Part shown: in pieces, positions 40,176 to 50,300 of the stretch | Position numbering within the stretch: position 1 is the first letter of the stretch | How the letters are laid out: each line of letters opens with the position of its first letter | Assembly (NCBI RefSeq): GCF_902859825.1 | Contig: NZ_CADIKB010000002.1 | Coordinates: forward strand, 359,479-423,478 | Source: Paraburkholderia phenoliruptrix | GTDB taxonomy: Bacteria > Pseudomonadota > Gammaproteobacteria > Burkholderiales > Burkholderiaceae | Length of the DNA stretch: 64,000 nucleotides | Direction of reading: 5' to 3' | Notes under the pieces: model-generated | What the model was told of the DNA's origin: nothing | Database searches by the model: none | Seen by the model: the letters and a program-made list of their open reading frames with translations, nothing else | Program-made: the position numbers and the translations under genes

Positions 40176-41960
40176 TTAGTTGGGCGCGCTGCCAAGGACG
40201 CCGACTTGTTGCGGCGGCACTTTGCCGTTTGCCGCGGACGGCGATGCATCGCGTGGAGCGCTCGGCGCGGTCGGCGGCTCCTCGGCGGCGTTTAACATCC
40301 GCAGCGCTTCGGCGACGCCTTCGGGCGGCGTGCTTGCCGGCTGGGGTTGCAGTTGCGGCTGCGGCTGCGGTCGAGACTGCGCTTGAGGTTGTCGCTGAGA
40401 TTGCGATGTCCGCAGTGCCGGCGCAGCCGGTGCCGCTTGGGACTCAACAACAACGGCAGGCGAAGGCAACTGCGCTGCTTGTGCCGCACCGTCTGCGCGA
40501 ACGTCACCGCCATTGGGTGATTGCGCAGCTCTATCCGCAGGCGCAATCGGCGAGGTGCTGCGGATCGCCGCAGGCTGCAGGGCGGGCGTGGGCTGAATTG
40601 GCTGACGGGCCGCACTCGTGCGCGCCGCTTTTTCTTCGTCGGCGATAAGTGGCTCGGGGTTGCCGTACTGCTTCACATAGGCACGGTCGATGCCGTTGGC
40701 GCGTGTCAGAAGGTCCGCGTTTGGCGCGAGCTCCGGATCGGAAATGAGCGGTGTCACGAAAATGACGAGGTCGCTTTTCTTTGCGCGGAAACTGTCCGAG
40801 CGGAATAGCTGGCCAATGACGGGAATCTGGCCGAGGAACGGCATGCCGTCGCTGTCGTTGACGGAGTCCGCACTGATCAAGCCCGAAATAGCGAGCGTTT
40901 CGCCGGTGCGCATGGAAATATCCGAGCTCGTGCTTCGCGTGAGGAAGCCGGGCAGACCGCCGTAGCTCACGGTAGGATCGATCTGGCTGATCTCGGTGGT
41001 CAGATGCGCCGAGATGATGCCGTTCGCGTCGACAACCGGATTGATGCTCAGTTTGACGCCGTAGTCCTTGTACATGACGTTGGTCGTGCCGAGCGCGCCC
41101 GATTGTGGAATCGGCACTTGTCCGCCGGCCAGGAAGCTGGCCGTGCCGCCGCTCTTGGTATTCAGCTCGGGCGCGGCAAGAATGAACGCGTCGCCGTTAT
41201 TCACCGCAAAATTGATTTGCGAGCTGATGTTCGACGCAATGCCGGCAAGGAAGTAGCTCGTACCTGCAGTGACTGCTTTCGCCGCGCCGCTCGCAACGCT
41301 TGCTGCGCCGCCTATCTGTGGGCCGCGGAAAGCGCTGTCCCAGGCAATGCCGAGCTTTCTCTGCGTATTGCGCGTCACTTCCATGATCTGCACCTTGAAG
41401 TGCACGGTTTTGCGGAGGGCCTCGCCTTCGTCGACGGTGGTGGTGTCGATCACGTTCTTCATGTCCTGCGTCGCCGATTTGATGACCGCGACCATGTCGC
41501 GGTGGACGACGCCCGACAGCACGATGTTCGAGCCGATGGCGTCGATCTGAAGTCCGGATACCGACTTGAGCACTGCGCGCAATTGCTGCAATGACGCGTT
41601 CACTTCGGCCTTCGCGATGCGCACGGTGGTTTGCAACGCGATGCCTTTCTCGTTCCACACCACGAGCGACGTCATGCCGTCCTGCTCGCCGAGCAGCATC
41701 AGGTTGCCGTCGACGACGTTCGCGGTAATCAGTTTGCCGTTCCCAATTGCGATGCGTTTGATGGTGCCGGGCAAGCGCAGAATGCGCACTTCGCCGCGGA
41801 ACATTTCCAGCACGTGCGTGGTCGCCGACGCGTCGTCCGCTGCCGACGCGGAGGCGCTTTGGGCGAACGCGAGCGGCGCGGCTTCGCACAACAACACGCC
41901 GATCAGAACCGACGGCAATACCCGGCGGCGCAAGCGCGCCACATTGTTTTTAATTTTCAT
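40176..41960 (-). CDS. cpaC: Tad pilus outer-membrane secretin (RcpA/CpaC)
   Basis: A 594-residue secretin with a signal peptide (cleaved near LAFAQSA, residue 34). The N-terminal pilus-assembly domain (EMFRGEVRILRLPGTIKRIAIG) and a BON-like stretch precede the secretin core (VQIMEVTRNTQRKLGIAWD, VPIPQSGALGTTNVMYKDYG, SGLISADSVNDSDGMPFLGQ). The last ~120 residues are an unusual Pro/Gln/Ala-rich tail with SQRQPQAQSRPQPQPQ. It forms the outer-membrane pore for the Flp pilus. Confidence 0.93.
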   Translation of the reverse strand: MKIKNNVARLRRRVLPSVLIGVLLCEAAPLAFAQSASASAADDASATTHVLEMFRGEVRILRLPGTIKRIAIGNGKLITANVVDGNLMLLGEQDGMTSLVVWNEKGIALQTTVRIAKAEVNASLQQLRAVLKSVSGLQIDAIGSNIVLSGVVHRDMVAVIKSATQDMKNVIDTTTVDEGEALRKTVHFKVQIMEVTRNTQRKLGIAWDSAFRGPQIGGAASVASGAAKAVTAGTSYFLAGIASNISSQINFAVNNGDAFILAAPELNTKSGGTASFLAGGQVPIPQSGALGTTNVMYKDYGVKLSINPVVDANGIISAHLTTEISQIDPTVSYGGLPGFLTRSTSSDISMRTGETLAISGLISADSVNDSDGMPFLGQIPVIGQLFRSDSFRAKKSDLVIFVTPLISDPELAPNADLLTRANGIDRAYVKQYGNPEPLIADEEKAARTSAARQPIQPTPALQPAAIRSTSPIAPADRAAQSPNGGDVRADGAAQAAQLPSPAVVVESQAAPAAPALRTSQSQRQPQAQSRPQPQPQLQPQPASTPPEGVAEALRMLNAAEEPPTAPSAPRDASPSAANGKVPPQQVGVLGSAPN

Positions 41961-41986
41961 TTGCGATGAAACCTGTGCTCGGTGCT

Positions 41987-43078
41987 TTAGTTCTGCTGCG
42001 ACGCGCTGGGTGCAACGGCCTTCTGCAGTTGTTGGGCGATGGCGTTGGCCTGCTCGTAGACGCTTGGCTGGCGTGGCGGCAAAACGCCTCCTGACGGAAC
42101 AGCGGCAGGCGGCGCGTTGGCAGACGTGGATGTTTCACGCGAGGAATCCGCTTGCGTGCTCGGGACAATGTTGGCGTTTGCCGCCCCGCCACCGGTAATC
42201 ACCTCGACAACCGGCGCGGTCTGGCTTTTGCCCCCGGAGGCGCTGACGTTCGCCGGATCGATGAAGACGTCTTTTTCCTCGACCAACGCGGGACCGCCAG
42301 TGGCCTTGTCGTCAGCATTGCGCAGAATGAGGCGCAGACCGCCGATCTTCTGTGCGAGCGCGATGCGGCCCACGTCTTCTGCCGGAACCTGCAGCGTCAC
42401 GGTCGTGTAGCCCATGCCTTCCTGCCGGCTCATTGCGCTACTGTTGGCATTGGCTTGATCGTGTTCGGCTGCCTCGCCTGCGTCGCGCGGGCGCAGGTCC
42501 TGGCCGGTAGCGAGCACGAGCGCGTCCGCCATCATCAATTGCGCGACTCTTCTGTCGTCCGACGTGTGGTCCTGATGGAAGGCCTTGCCGATCCAGTAGA
42601 CGTCGACCCGATTGCCCGGGCGCAACAGCAACGCGGTCGAGTTGACGGTGTCGATCTCCACGGTCACAGCGCGCTGCCCGGCGGGTAGCACATCGGAAAA
42701 GTCGCGGCCGCGCAGGGCGTCGATATCCGCGGCGCGCAAGGGCAGGCCGCGGCGCACCGGCTTGACGAGGTGCGACGCGCGGTACTGGTCGAAATTCTCC
42801 GGACGAACCATGTCGTCGTAGACAAGATCGCCTTGAATTTCACGCGATACGAAATCGCTGCTCGACAACGGCGTGCCGGCCGGCAGGTCGCGGGCGGGCA
42901 CCACCACCGCAATGTCCGTGCGCACCTTGTTCGCGGCAATTTCCGCTTTCAGCTTGGTTTCGCGCTCGTTCAGATATTTGTAGAGCAGAAATGTCAGGCC
43001 GCCTGCGACGCACACGGCGACGAACAGCAGTACCCAGGAGTTCGATAAAAGCGAACGGATTTTGATTTTTTTAAGCAT
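41987..43078 (-). CDS. cpaB: Tad pilus assembly protein CpaB/RcpC
   Basis: A 363-residue protein with one N-terminal helix (SWVLLFVAVCVAGGLTFLLY), then the SAF-type domain of CpaB (VVVPARDLPAGTPLSSSDF, GLPLRAADID) and the RcpC domain (AVTVEIDTVNSTALLLRPGNRVDVYWI). A low-complexity C-terminus follows. It associates with the secretin in the periplasm. The ATG at 43078 fits the normal length; the frame remains open upstream without support. It lies directly after the second Flp-like gene. Confidence 0.9.
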   Translation of the reverse strand: MLKKIKIRSLLSNSWVLLFVAVCVAGGLTFLLYKYLNERETKLKAEIAANKVRTDIAVVVPARDLPAGTPLSSSDFVSREIQGDLVYDDMVRPENFDQYRASHLVKPVRRGLPLRAADIDALRGRDFSDVLPAGQRAVTVEIDTVNSTALLLRPGNRVDVYWIGKAFHQDHTSDDRRVAQLMMADALVLATGQDLRPRDAGEAAEHDQANANSSAMSRQEGMGYTTVTLQVPAEDVGRIALAQKIGGLRLILRNADDKATGGPALVEEKDVFIDPANVSASGGKSQTAPVVEVITGGGAANANIVPSTQADSSRETSTSANAPPAAVPSGGVLPPRQPSVYEQANAIAQQLQKAVAPSASQQN

Positions 43079-43098
43079 GACCAATCGACCGTTACCGG

Positions 43099-43296
43099 TC
43101 AGGGAAGCGAGAGGGTGAAGCTGTAGGCGCTGAAAAACGACTTGAACGCGGCAACGAGTGCCGCGAACGGCGACGCCGTGTCGCCGGTAGCCATGAGCAG
43201 GATGCCGATCAGAGCGGCCGTCACGACAAGGTATTCCGCGTAAGCCTGGCCGCACTGCCGGCCGAGGCTCGCGCGGAAATCAAAGCGTTGGTGCAT
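43099..43296 (-). CDS. Second Flp-like prepilin
   Basis: A 65-residue protein with a class III prepilin leader. Sixteen residues end RQCG, then QAYAEYLVVTAALIGILLMA, giving the Glu(+5)-Tyr(+6) pair after the cleavage-site Gly that marks Flp pilins. The C-terminus is short and hydrophobic (FFSAYSFTLSLP). It starts 2 bp before the end of the preceding secreted-protein gene's flank, with GGAATC upstream of the ATG at 43296. It may be a minor pilin rather than the main subunit, since the longer gene at 46444 heads the operon. Confidence 0.78.
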   Translation of the reverse strand: MHQRFDFRASLGRQCGQAYAEYLVVTAALIGILLMATGDTASPFAALVAAFKSFFSAYSFTLSLP

Positions 43297-43297
43297 C

Positions 43298-44011
43298 TCA
43301 ACGATTCCTGGTTGCATTGATGACCGCGACGGTTCTCCCGTCGCGGTCTGAGAAACTGGCGTCCACACTGTCTTTCCCGCGTTGCATGACGAGCGCCTTG
43401 CCTTGCGGGGACTGGATGCCGACGGACACATAGTCCGGCTGGCGGCCGACATTCGCCCACCCCTGCAAGGCGAGTAGGTTGCGGTATCGCTGTGCGTTCC
43501 AGCGCGCCTCGCCGGGCACATCGATCAGCCACGTGCGACCGGTTTGAGCACCATCGCGGCTTTCGACGTCGGACAGCACTTTGCTTTCTTCGGGCAACGG
43601 GATTGCCGAGTCCGGAATCCGATGCTCCGCCCGGTTGCGGCCTAACACGGCCACGGTCATCAGGCCGCGAGTACGCGCGCCGTCCTGCTGCGGCGGCAGG
43701 CTCAGCAGGTAGAGACAATTGCCGTCGACAGCGCTTAGCATCAGACCGGACGCGGTGCTCCGGCCCTTCGCCGGAGCGTTTTCGGCGATCCAGAATTCGC
43801 GAAATGCCTTGGATACATCGTCGACCGTTCCGTCGAACTGCATGCCGACGAGCGATGTCGGCACGCCGTTCACGACCATGTCCCGTCCAATGGCTTCCAC
43901 GCTTCGTGGTTTAACGGGCGTCTTGTCGCATGAGGTCGCCGCGTTTGCCGCGCCAGCGAAAAGCGCACAGGCGACGACAGCGCCGCCTGCAAAGTAAGCA
44001 GTGGGTTTCAT
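43298..44011 (-). CDS. Secreted Tad-locus protein of unknown function
   Basis: A 237-residue protein with a Sec signal peptide (AYFAGGAVVACALFAGAANA, cleavage near residue 24). I do not recognise the mature domain. It contains SVEAIGRDMVVNGVPTSLVG, FREFWIAENAPAKG, GNCLYLLSLPPQQDG and a C-terminal SFSDRDGRTVAVINATRN. Its ATG overlaps the TadE-like stop by 4 bp (ATGA), and the second Flp gene follows at once, so it belongs to the pilus operon. It could be a pilus-associated periplasmic or outer-membrane accessory protein. Confidence 0.8.
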   Translation of the reverse strand: MKPTAYFAGGAVVACALFAGAANAATSCDKTPVKPRSVEAIGRDMVVNGVPTSLVGMQFDGTVDDVSKAFREFWIAENAPAKGRSTASGLMLSAVDGNCLYLLSLPPQQDGARTRGLMTVAVLGRNRAEHRIPDSAIPLPEESKVLSDVESRDGAQTGRTWLIDVPGEARWNAQRYRNLLALQGWANVGRQPDYVSVGIQSPQGKALVMQRGKDSVDASFSDRDGRTVAVINATRNR

Positions 44012-44892
44012 TGGCTGAGGCGGTTGGGCGGAACGACGTCCTGCTGAATGCGGCCAAACTGCAGCGTTGAAATCTCCGGCGCATACTTTTGCATAGCCTG
44101 ATAAGTGCCGGGCGGCACGAGCGTGACGTTGGCGGCCGGCACCGCCTGACTGAACAGTGCCTTATTGCTGCTCGAACCGTCCGGTACCCATGTGTTGGTC
44201 ATGAGTACGTTCGTGTCTGAGAAGGTGAGGCCGCTGAATGCAGGTAACAGATAGTTCTTCGGCCACAGGCGCTTGAGCACGCTGCTGTTTTGCGCAATGG
44301 CCACACTGATCGCGCCCGATTGCAGCGTGCGCGTGGGCAGCGGGAGCCTCGCCGCGAAAGAGGAGCCCGTGGCCGTCGGCACCTGCCATGTGGAGAGAGC
44401 CGATTGCGGCTGGCTGCTCGCGGGGTCGTCGGTTGCACCGGTGCTGAGCTGGACGTCCGAAGCAGAAGCCAGTAAAGCGTTACCGCCGTAGTCACGCCAC
44501 ATGGCCGGTTGCGTGGCGGCCAGCGCACTCTGCTGGCGGTCTGTGCCCGCAATGGGCGCGCCGTCGCCAGCCATGATGCGCGCGAGCACCTCGCCTTTGA
44601 TGTCCGCGTCGGTCTTGCCTGCGCCGAGCGCAGCGCTGCCGAATTGGCTGGACCAGCCTTCGGTGGTGGCTGCGTCGTCGGAGAGGTTCTTGAGCGGGTC
44701 ATTGTCCGTCCAGACCGTGCGCTCCCATGCGGCATAGCGTGAGCCCATGAGCGTCCGGTTACGGACGTCGTTGAACTTGGCGAGCATGATGATCGCGAGC
44801 ATCAGCACGCTCATGACCGAGATCATGGCGACGAGAAACTCGACCATCGCCTGGCCGGTTTGCGGCGTAATCCTCATTGGGGTGGGTTTCAT
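44008..44892 (-). CDS. TadE/TadF-like pseudopilin
   Basis: A 294-residue protein with a prepilin-like N-terminus. MKPTPMRITPQTG is followed by QAMVEFLVAMISVMSVLMLA, with Glu at +5 after the Gly. A long periplasmic domain follows. The start is ATG at 44892, 11 bp after the TadG stop; ATG at 44877 also fits and neither has a strong ribosome-binding site. It is followed by a 4-bp overlap with the secreted protein gene. It is likely a minor pseudopilin of the Flp pilus. Confidence 0.8.
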   Translation of the reverse strand: MKPTPMRITPQTGQAMVEFLVAMISVMSVLMLAIIMLAKFNDVRNRTLMGSRYAAWERTVWTDNDPLKNLSDDAATTEGWSSQFGSAALGAGKTDADIKGEVLARIMAGDGAPIAGTDRQQSALAATQPAMWRDYGGNALLASASDVQLSTGATDDPASSQPQSALSTWQVPTATGSSFAARLPLPTRTLQSGAISVAIAQNSSVLKRLWPKNYLLPAFSGLTFSDTNVLMTNTWVPDGSSSNKALFSQAVPAANVTLVPPGTYQAMQKYAPEISTLQFGRIQQDVVPPNRLSQ

Positions 44893-44903
44893 TGGCTGCG
44901 CGT

Positions 44904-46418
44904 CTACTGTGGAGGCGGGATCTGGTTTGCCTGAGCGGCCGCCCGCTCGCTCGCGTCGACCGGAGCAAGCGCCGCTTGCCAGTACGGGCTGAACAGGCTC
45001 GGATATTCGGTTTGGTGGCCCGGCCGCGCCCATTGGTCGGCGTGCACGAGCCGGCCCATGAACGAAGTGCCGGAAGCGGTCTCGTCAGGGCGCACGAAGT
45101 AGGCGTTTGCGCTCGAGAGCGCGCGCATCGCACCGCCGGCTGCATTGTTGTCGACTCGCATGGGTCCCTCGGCCTGGAGGCCGACAGTTTTCACGAGCGT
45201 GTCGCTGCCGCGCGTGACTTCGATTGTGATGCGCGGCGCCTTTGTGGCGACGGGTTTGCCGATTACTTCCTGATAAGGCAGCAGGCCCCCGTTGACTGCG
45301 TCGAGCGAAGGTCCGGGCCCCTCGCGAAACTGTTCCGCCATGGCATCCGGCACCTGCCACCCGGGCGTCGCACTGCCCGTGTAACCGAAGTTGAAATACC
45401 CGCCGTAGCCCTGCCAGTCTTGCCAGGCAGCAAACGGCGGATGGGTCATGTAGCTCGTGATGTCGCCGTTGGCACTGCCACCGCGGCCCGCTTCGGACTC
45501 GATCGACCCGATGCAACTGATGCGAAGGTGCGCAGTGCTCGCGTCGATGGACTGCCAGCCGCTTTTGTCGCTGCGTAGCTGCGTGCCGCCGTCGTGCGTC
45601 ACGTTGATGGTGAAGGAACTACCCGACCCGCAGATCTTGTTGGCGCTGTCGTTCAATTGCTGGAAGTTCGGCGCGACGCTGCGGACGGAGTCGCGGTTCT
45701 TCACAAAGCGGTCGAGCGTGGTGCCGTTCGTAACCACGTCGGCGAAGTCGTCCTGCCCGAGCGTGCCCGCAGGTGTGAGGGTTGCCGTGTAGGAGTTCCA
45801 TGCCGCCAGCTGCGCGGCATTGCGTGCGCTGGTGAAGTACCCGGCGGTGACGTGGGTGTCGGGCTGATTCAATTGCGCAATGGCGTCGGCCGTGTCGGGC
45901 ACCGCGGCGAACACGGCGGCGTGATAGTTGGCCTGTGCGTCGCTCAGTGCGCGATTAAGCGAACCGATATTGCGGGCGACGGTGGACAGCAGCGCGTCCA
46001 GTGTGGCGCGCACTGGAGCGATGTCGGCCTTGCCGATCTGCTTGGGCGTAGTCCATTGAGCCGGATGGTCCGCGAGTGCATTGACCGTATTGTCGAGATC
46101 CGACGGCGAGTATGTCGCGTCGAGTTCGTCGATCCATGATTTCAATGCAACGACCTGCGCGGCGGTGACCTGATTGGCGACCGTTGCGCGGTTGGTATAG
46201 GCAGAAAAGTTGTAGTCACGCGCCTGCAGCACGGCGGCGCTGTACGCCGCGGCGTCTGCAGTGTTCTGCAATTTGATCCTGGCGCTCGTCATCTGGAACG
46301 AGTTGAACGCCACATATAGGCCGATGCAGCCGACCAGCAGAAAAATCAGCGCAGGGACCAGCGCCTGCCCGCTAGCGCCGGCGACCCTGGCCCTGCCCTC
46401 GCGGGCAGAGCGTTTCAT
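44904..46418 (-). CDS. TadG-like pilus assembly protein
   Basis: A 504-residue protein with one N-terminal helix in the pattern SGQALVPALIFLLVGCIGLY, then FNSFQMTSARIKLQNTADAAAYSAA, which is diagnostic of TadG/TadE_N-type (putative Flp pilus assembly) proteins. The rest is a large periplasmic domain. Unlike the other pseudopilins here it lacks Glu at +5, so it may not be processed. It starts 25 bp after the first flp gene. Confidence 0.85.
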   Translation of the reverse strand: MKRSAREGRARVAGASGQALVPALIFLLVGCIGLYVAFNSFQMTSARIKLQNTADAAAYSAAVLQARDYNFSAYTNRATVANQVTAAQVVALKSWIDELDATYSPSDLDNTVNALADHPAQWTTPKQIGKADIAPVRATLDALLSTVARNIGSLNRALSDAQANYHAAVFAAVPDTADAIAQLNQPDTHVTAGYFTSARNAAQLAAWNSYTATLTPAGTLGQDDFADVVTNGTTLDRFVKNRDSVRSVAPNFQQLNDSANKICGSGSSFTINVTHDGGTQLRSDKSGWQSIDASTAHLRISCIGSIESEAGRGGSANGDITSYMTHPPFAAWQDWQGYGGYFNFGYTGSATPGWQVPDAMAEQFREGPGPSLDAVNGGLLPYQEVIGKPVATKAPRITIEVTRGSDTLVKTVGLQAEGPMRVDNNAAGGAMRALSSANAYFVRPDETASGTSFMGRLVHADQWARPGHQTEYPSLFSPYWQAALAPVDASERAAAQANQIPPPQ

Positions 46419-46443
46419 GATGGATATTGCTAACCTGAGGCGA

Positions 46444-46725
46444 TTAGTTGCCGACGTTGTTAGCGTCGTTATACGTACCCATGTTCTTTGTCTTGTTGGC
46501 GTTGGTCGTCGCCGTGTTGGCGTTGGTCTGCGCCGTCGAGATATTGCTCTGGGCGTTCTGGCCGGACATTTCGACGGCGAGGCCGGCCGTCTGGTTGCGC
46601 AGCGTCTGACCGAACAGCGAATACACGCCGATTGCCGACACGGCAATCAAAGCAACGATGATGATGTATTCCGTCATGCCCTGACCGAGTTGCTTATCTT
46701 TGTGGCGAATTTGTGCGATTTTCAT
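46444..46725 (-). CDS. flp: Flp-type pilin, first gene of the Tad operon
   Basis: A 93-residue prepilin. The leader ends KQLG, followed by QGMTEYIIIVALIAVSAIGVY, with the Glu(+5)-Tyr(+6) pair. The C-terminal half is unusually long for Flp and rich in Asn/Thr/Ala (NISTAQTNANTATTNAN). As the promoter-proximal gene with the strongest pilin pattern, it is probably the major pilin. AAGAGA lies 4 bases before the ATG. The Asn/Thr-rich tail would be surface exposed and could be glycosylated (inference). Confidence 0.88.
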   Translation of the reverse strand: MKIAQIRHKDKQLGQGMTEYIIIVALIAVSAIGVYSLFGQTLRNQTAGLAVEMSGQNAQSNISTAQTNANTATTNANKTKNMGTYNDANNVGN

Positions 46726-47309
46726 GATTTCTCTTAAAGAGGATTAAAGTTCCCAGACACGGCTGTGCAAGCTGTGTTGTCCTAGATGTGAAAATAAAAC
46801 TAGGAATGTTCTTGCCTGATAAGTATCAGCAACGGTGTCGCGCAAAAGTATAAGAATCTCTGCGGGCGTTGGAGTGGTGAAATTTCTTATTTTCGGCATT
46901 GCAATGCCTCTATTGCGTGTCGTTTATTCAAGTCGGTGTATCTGTGTCATTTTGTTAAGTAGCGCGAGCCAGTCGTTGCTCCAGACAGGCACGATGGCGC
47001 GCTGTCGCTCAGCCGCGCAGTACGGCGTGGCCATCGGACGTGCGACTCGTTAATCAGCGCGCGCCATGTCGATACTGACAAATGCACCCGCTGAATGGAC
47101 TGCGATTTAACCAGCATATATGCGGAAATTTCCCACGAGTTTTTCCTGCTTTCCGATTTTTAGAGATAAATCCCCCGGTTAGATTCGCGATGCGTGAAAA
47201 CTTTGGATCGAGCTTTAAACGTGCCGGTCGGTTTTTTGTGCGGGGAGCGTGTGCGCACGGTTTCTCAAATCGAACTGCAAGCGGGGCTTGCCCTTTATTT
47301 AGGGAATTT
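46726..47309. promoter_or_regulatory. Divergent AT-rich control region of the Tad pilus and the adhesin, 584 bp
   Basis: This region separates flp (minus) from the trimeric autotransporter (plus). It is visibly AT-richer than the surrounding genes. On the flp side it holds the inverted repeat TCCTAG-N14-CTAGGA (46780-46785, 46800-46805) and CTGATA-AG-TATCAG (46816-46829). TAGGAATGTTCTTG (46801-46814), between them, resembles an RcsB-type half-site pair. On the right it holds the adhesin ribosome-binding site GGGA before 47310. I see no gene in it. It is the obvious target for the response regulators of this island. Confidence 0.6.
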
Positions 47310-50300
47310 ATGAATAAGTCGTATATCAGCGTCTGGAATGACGTATCCGGAACATGGGTGGCTGCGCCCGAGACTGCGAAGGCGCGTGGTCGTGCGACAG
47401 CTTCGTCTTCCACTATTTCGTCGGACGCCGGCGGACAGAGCCGTCCGGCAACTGCGTTGAAGGCCGCGTTCATGCCCATTGCCATGGCGATCGGCGCGAT
47501 GGGTATGTCGATGGTGCCGGGCACTGCGGCGGCGCAGGCTGTGACGGGCAATGGCGGTCTGGAACTTTGCCCCGGCCAACTCGGAATGGACGCGATGGGC
47601 TCTTCGTGGGGGCCGGTATCGAGCGCGGTTCAGAGCATGCGCTGCAACGGCGACAGGGGCATGTCGTTTTCGTTGAACAACGGGGCAACGGACAACGGCG
47701 CGAACGGCTATACCGACGGCGCGATCACCGCGCGCGTGGCTGGCTACGCGGATGGCCATCTTGAACTCGCGGCGCTGAGCGGTATTTACATGCTCAATAC
47801 TGTGAACATGGCCGGAAACAAGATCACCCAACTGGGAGCCGGCGACGTTTCACAGTCCAGCTCCGACGCCGTGAATGGTGCGCAGCTTTACCAGTACACG
47901 CGCTACTTCCAGGCAAACTCGCCTTCGTCTGACCCGGCAAGCAACGCGCGTGCAACGGGAGCAAGTTCAGTCGCATCGGGGCCATACTCGTTGGCAGCCG
48001 GTTCCAACTCGAGCGCATACGGCGCGAACGCCGTGGCACTGGGAACCAACTCCGTTGCGTTGGGCGCGGGCTCCGTTGCCAGCCGCAGCGATGCGGTGTC
48101 GGTCGGCTATCTCTCCTCGGACGGCAAATCGCAGTACACGCGGCAGATCACCAACGTCACGGCGGGCGCTGCGGGTACGGACGCGGTCAACGTGGACCAG
48201 TTGAATGCTGCGATCGCAAGCGTCAACGGCGGCGGCGGTGGCGGTCCGACGCCGAATGCCGTCACGTACGACAGCTCGTTGTCGAACTTGATTACGCTGA
48301 AGGGTTCGAGCGGCACCAAGATCACCAACCTGACCGCGGGTGACGCGAGCTCGAAGTGGAGCACGGATGCGGTCAATGGCGGGCAACTGTATCAGACAAA
48401 CCAGGACGTCGCGAACGTCGCCAGCAACGTGGCTAACGTCGCGGGCAATCTCGCCAATGTGACGAATGTGGTCAACAACTTCGTCAACAACGGTATTGCC
48501 GGCAACCCGCTCATCGTCACGTACGATTCGTCGGCCAGGGACATCGTGACGCTCGGCGGCACGACGCATACGTCGGCGGTCAAGCTGACGAACGTCGCGG
48601 CCGGCGACATTTCGTCGGCCAATAGCACTGACGCGGTCAACGGGGCCCAACTCTATGCGACAAATCAGACGCTGAACTCTCTCGGGAACAACCTGAGCGG
48701 CGCGATCACCAATATCTACAACAACGGGGTCAAGTACTTCCACACGAAGTCCACGCTGGGCGACGGATCCGCGGACGGCACCGACTCCGTGGCGATCGGT
48801 GGTCTGGCCATCGCATCGGCGAACAACTCAGTGGCGTTGGGTTCGAACTCGGTGGCTGATCGCGCGAATGCGGTGTCGGTCGGCTCTTCAACCGCGCAGC
48901 GGCAGATCATCAATGTCGCGGCAGGCAGCCAGGACAACGATGCTGTCAACCTCGGTCAGATGAACGCCGCGATTCAAGCGGTCGCAGGCGGTGGTTCACC
49001 GGACGCGGTGGTGTACGACTCGTCGACGCATACTAATCTCACGCTGGGCGGGAAAGTCGCGACGTCGGCGGTTGGACTGACGAACGTGGCGGCTGGCGCA
49101 GTCACATCGGGCAGTAGTGATGCCATAAATGGCTCGCAGCTGTACAACGCCGCCAACAGCGTTGCTAACGCGCTCGGTGGTGGCTCGAGCGTCAGCTCCA
49201 ACGGTTCGGTGACGAACCCGTCTTACGTCGTGCAAGGCACTACGTACAACGACGTTGGCTCGGCGATTAGCGGCCTTAGTACCAACGTTGAGAATTCGTC
49301 GAAGTATGTCAAGGTTGTGTCGGCGGCTTCTTCGTCGATTGCGACGGGCTCCGAAGCAGTGGCGATCGGTGGCGCTGCATACTCGAGCGGAGCCGGCGCT
49401 GTTGCTATCGGTTCCGGCGCGCGTTCTCAGTTCGCCAACTCTGTTGCTCTCGGTGCCAACTCGCGCGTCACCGTCGCGAACACGGTTTCGATTGGCGACG
49501 TCGGCTCTGAGCGGCGCATCATGAACGTGGCGAATGGGGTCGCAAACACAGACGCAGTTACAGTCAGCCAGCTGAGCGCAGTGCAGGCGGCACTGAGCCA
49601 ACAGATCGTCAAGTCGAGCGGTGTTAAGTCTATGCTCCTTGGTGCTTCCACTCTGGGTGCAACTCCGGTCACGGCATACATCGCTGTCAGCTCAAACGTT
49701 ACACCCGGCACCAGCACGAGCACTGACAACTCCACGGATGCAATGGCGATCGGTCCGACCGCAACCGCGTTAGGTACGGGCTCGCTTGCCGTGGGGGCGG
49801 GTTCCGGCACTGCGCTATCTGGGTCTACCGCTGTCGGTACAGGAGCAGCAGCTCTTGCACTCGAAGCGACTGTGATCGGCGCGGGCGCCAATACCAGCAA
49901 CGCGGCGACCAATGCGGTCGCGATTGGCTACAACGCAGCGGCGCAGGGCGCAAACGCGCTGTCCTTAGGGTCCACAAGCATGGCAAACGCTTCGAATGCT
50001 GTCGCCATGGGGGGGAGCGCGGTCGTCACGACAGCCGGAACCAATTCGATGGCTCTAGGCGCGAACGCAACCGTCAGCCAGGCCAATTCCGTGGCCATCG
50101 GTACCAATGCCACCGCCAGTGCGAGCAATTCGGTCGCGTTGGGCAGCAACTCCATTGCGGATCGGGCCGACACGGTTTCCGTTGGCAGCGTCTCCACACA
50201 GCGTCAAGTCGTGAACGTGGGAGCGGGTACTCAAGGTACCGATGCCGTCAACGTTAACCAGTTGACCGGTGTGACCAACATGATTGGCGGCGGCGCTGGG

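Noticed and set aside
46835..47053. A 72-codon plus-strand frame in the pilus/adhesin control region
   Set aside because: Cys/Arg-rich translation, no ribosome-binding site, and it lies across the predicted promoters.
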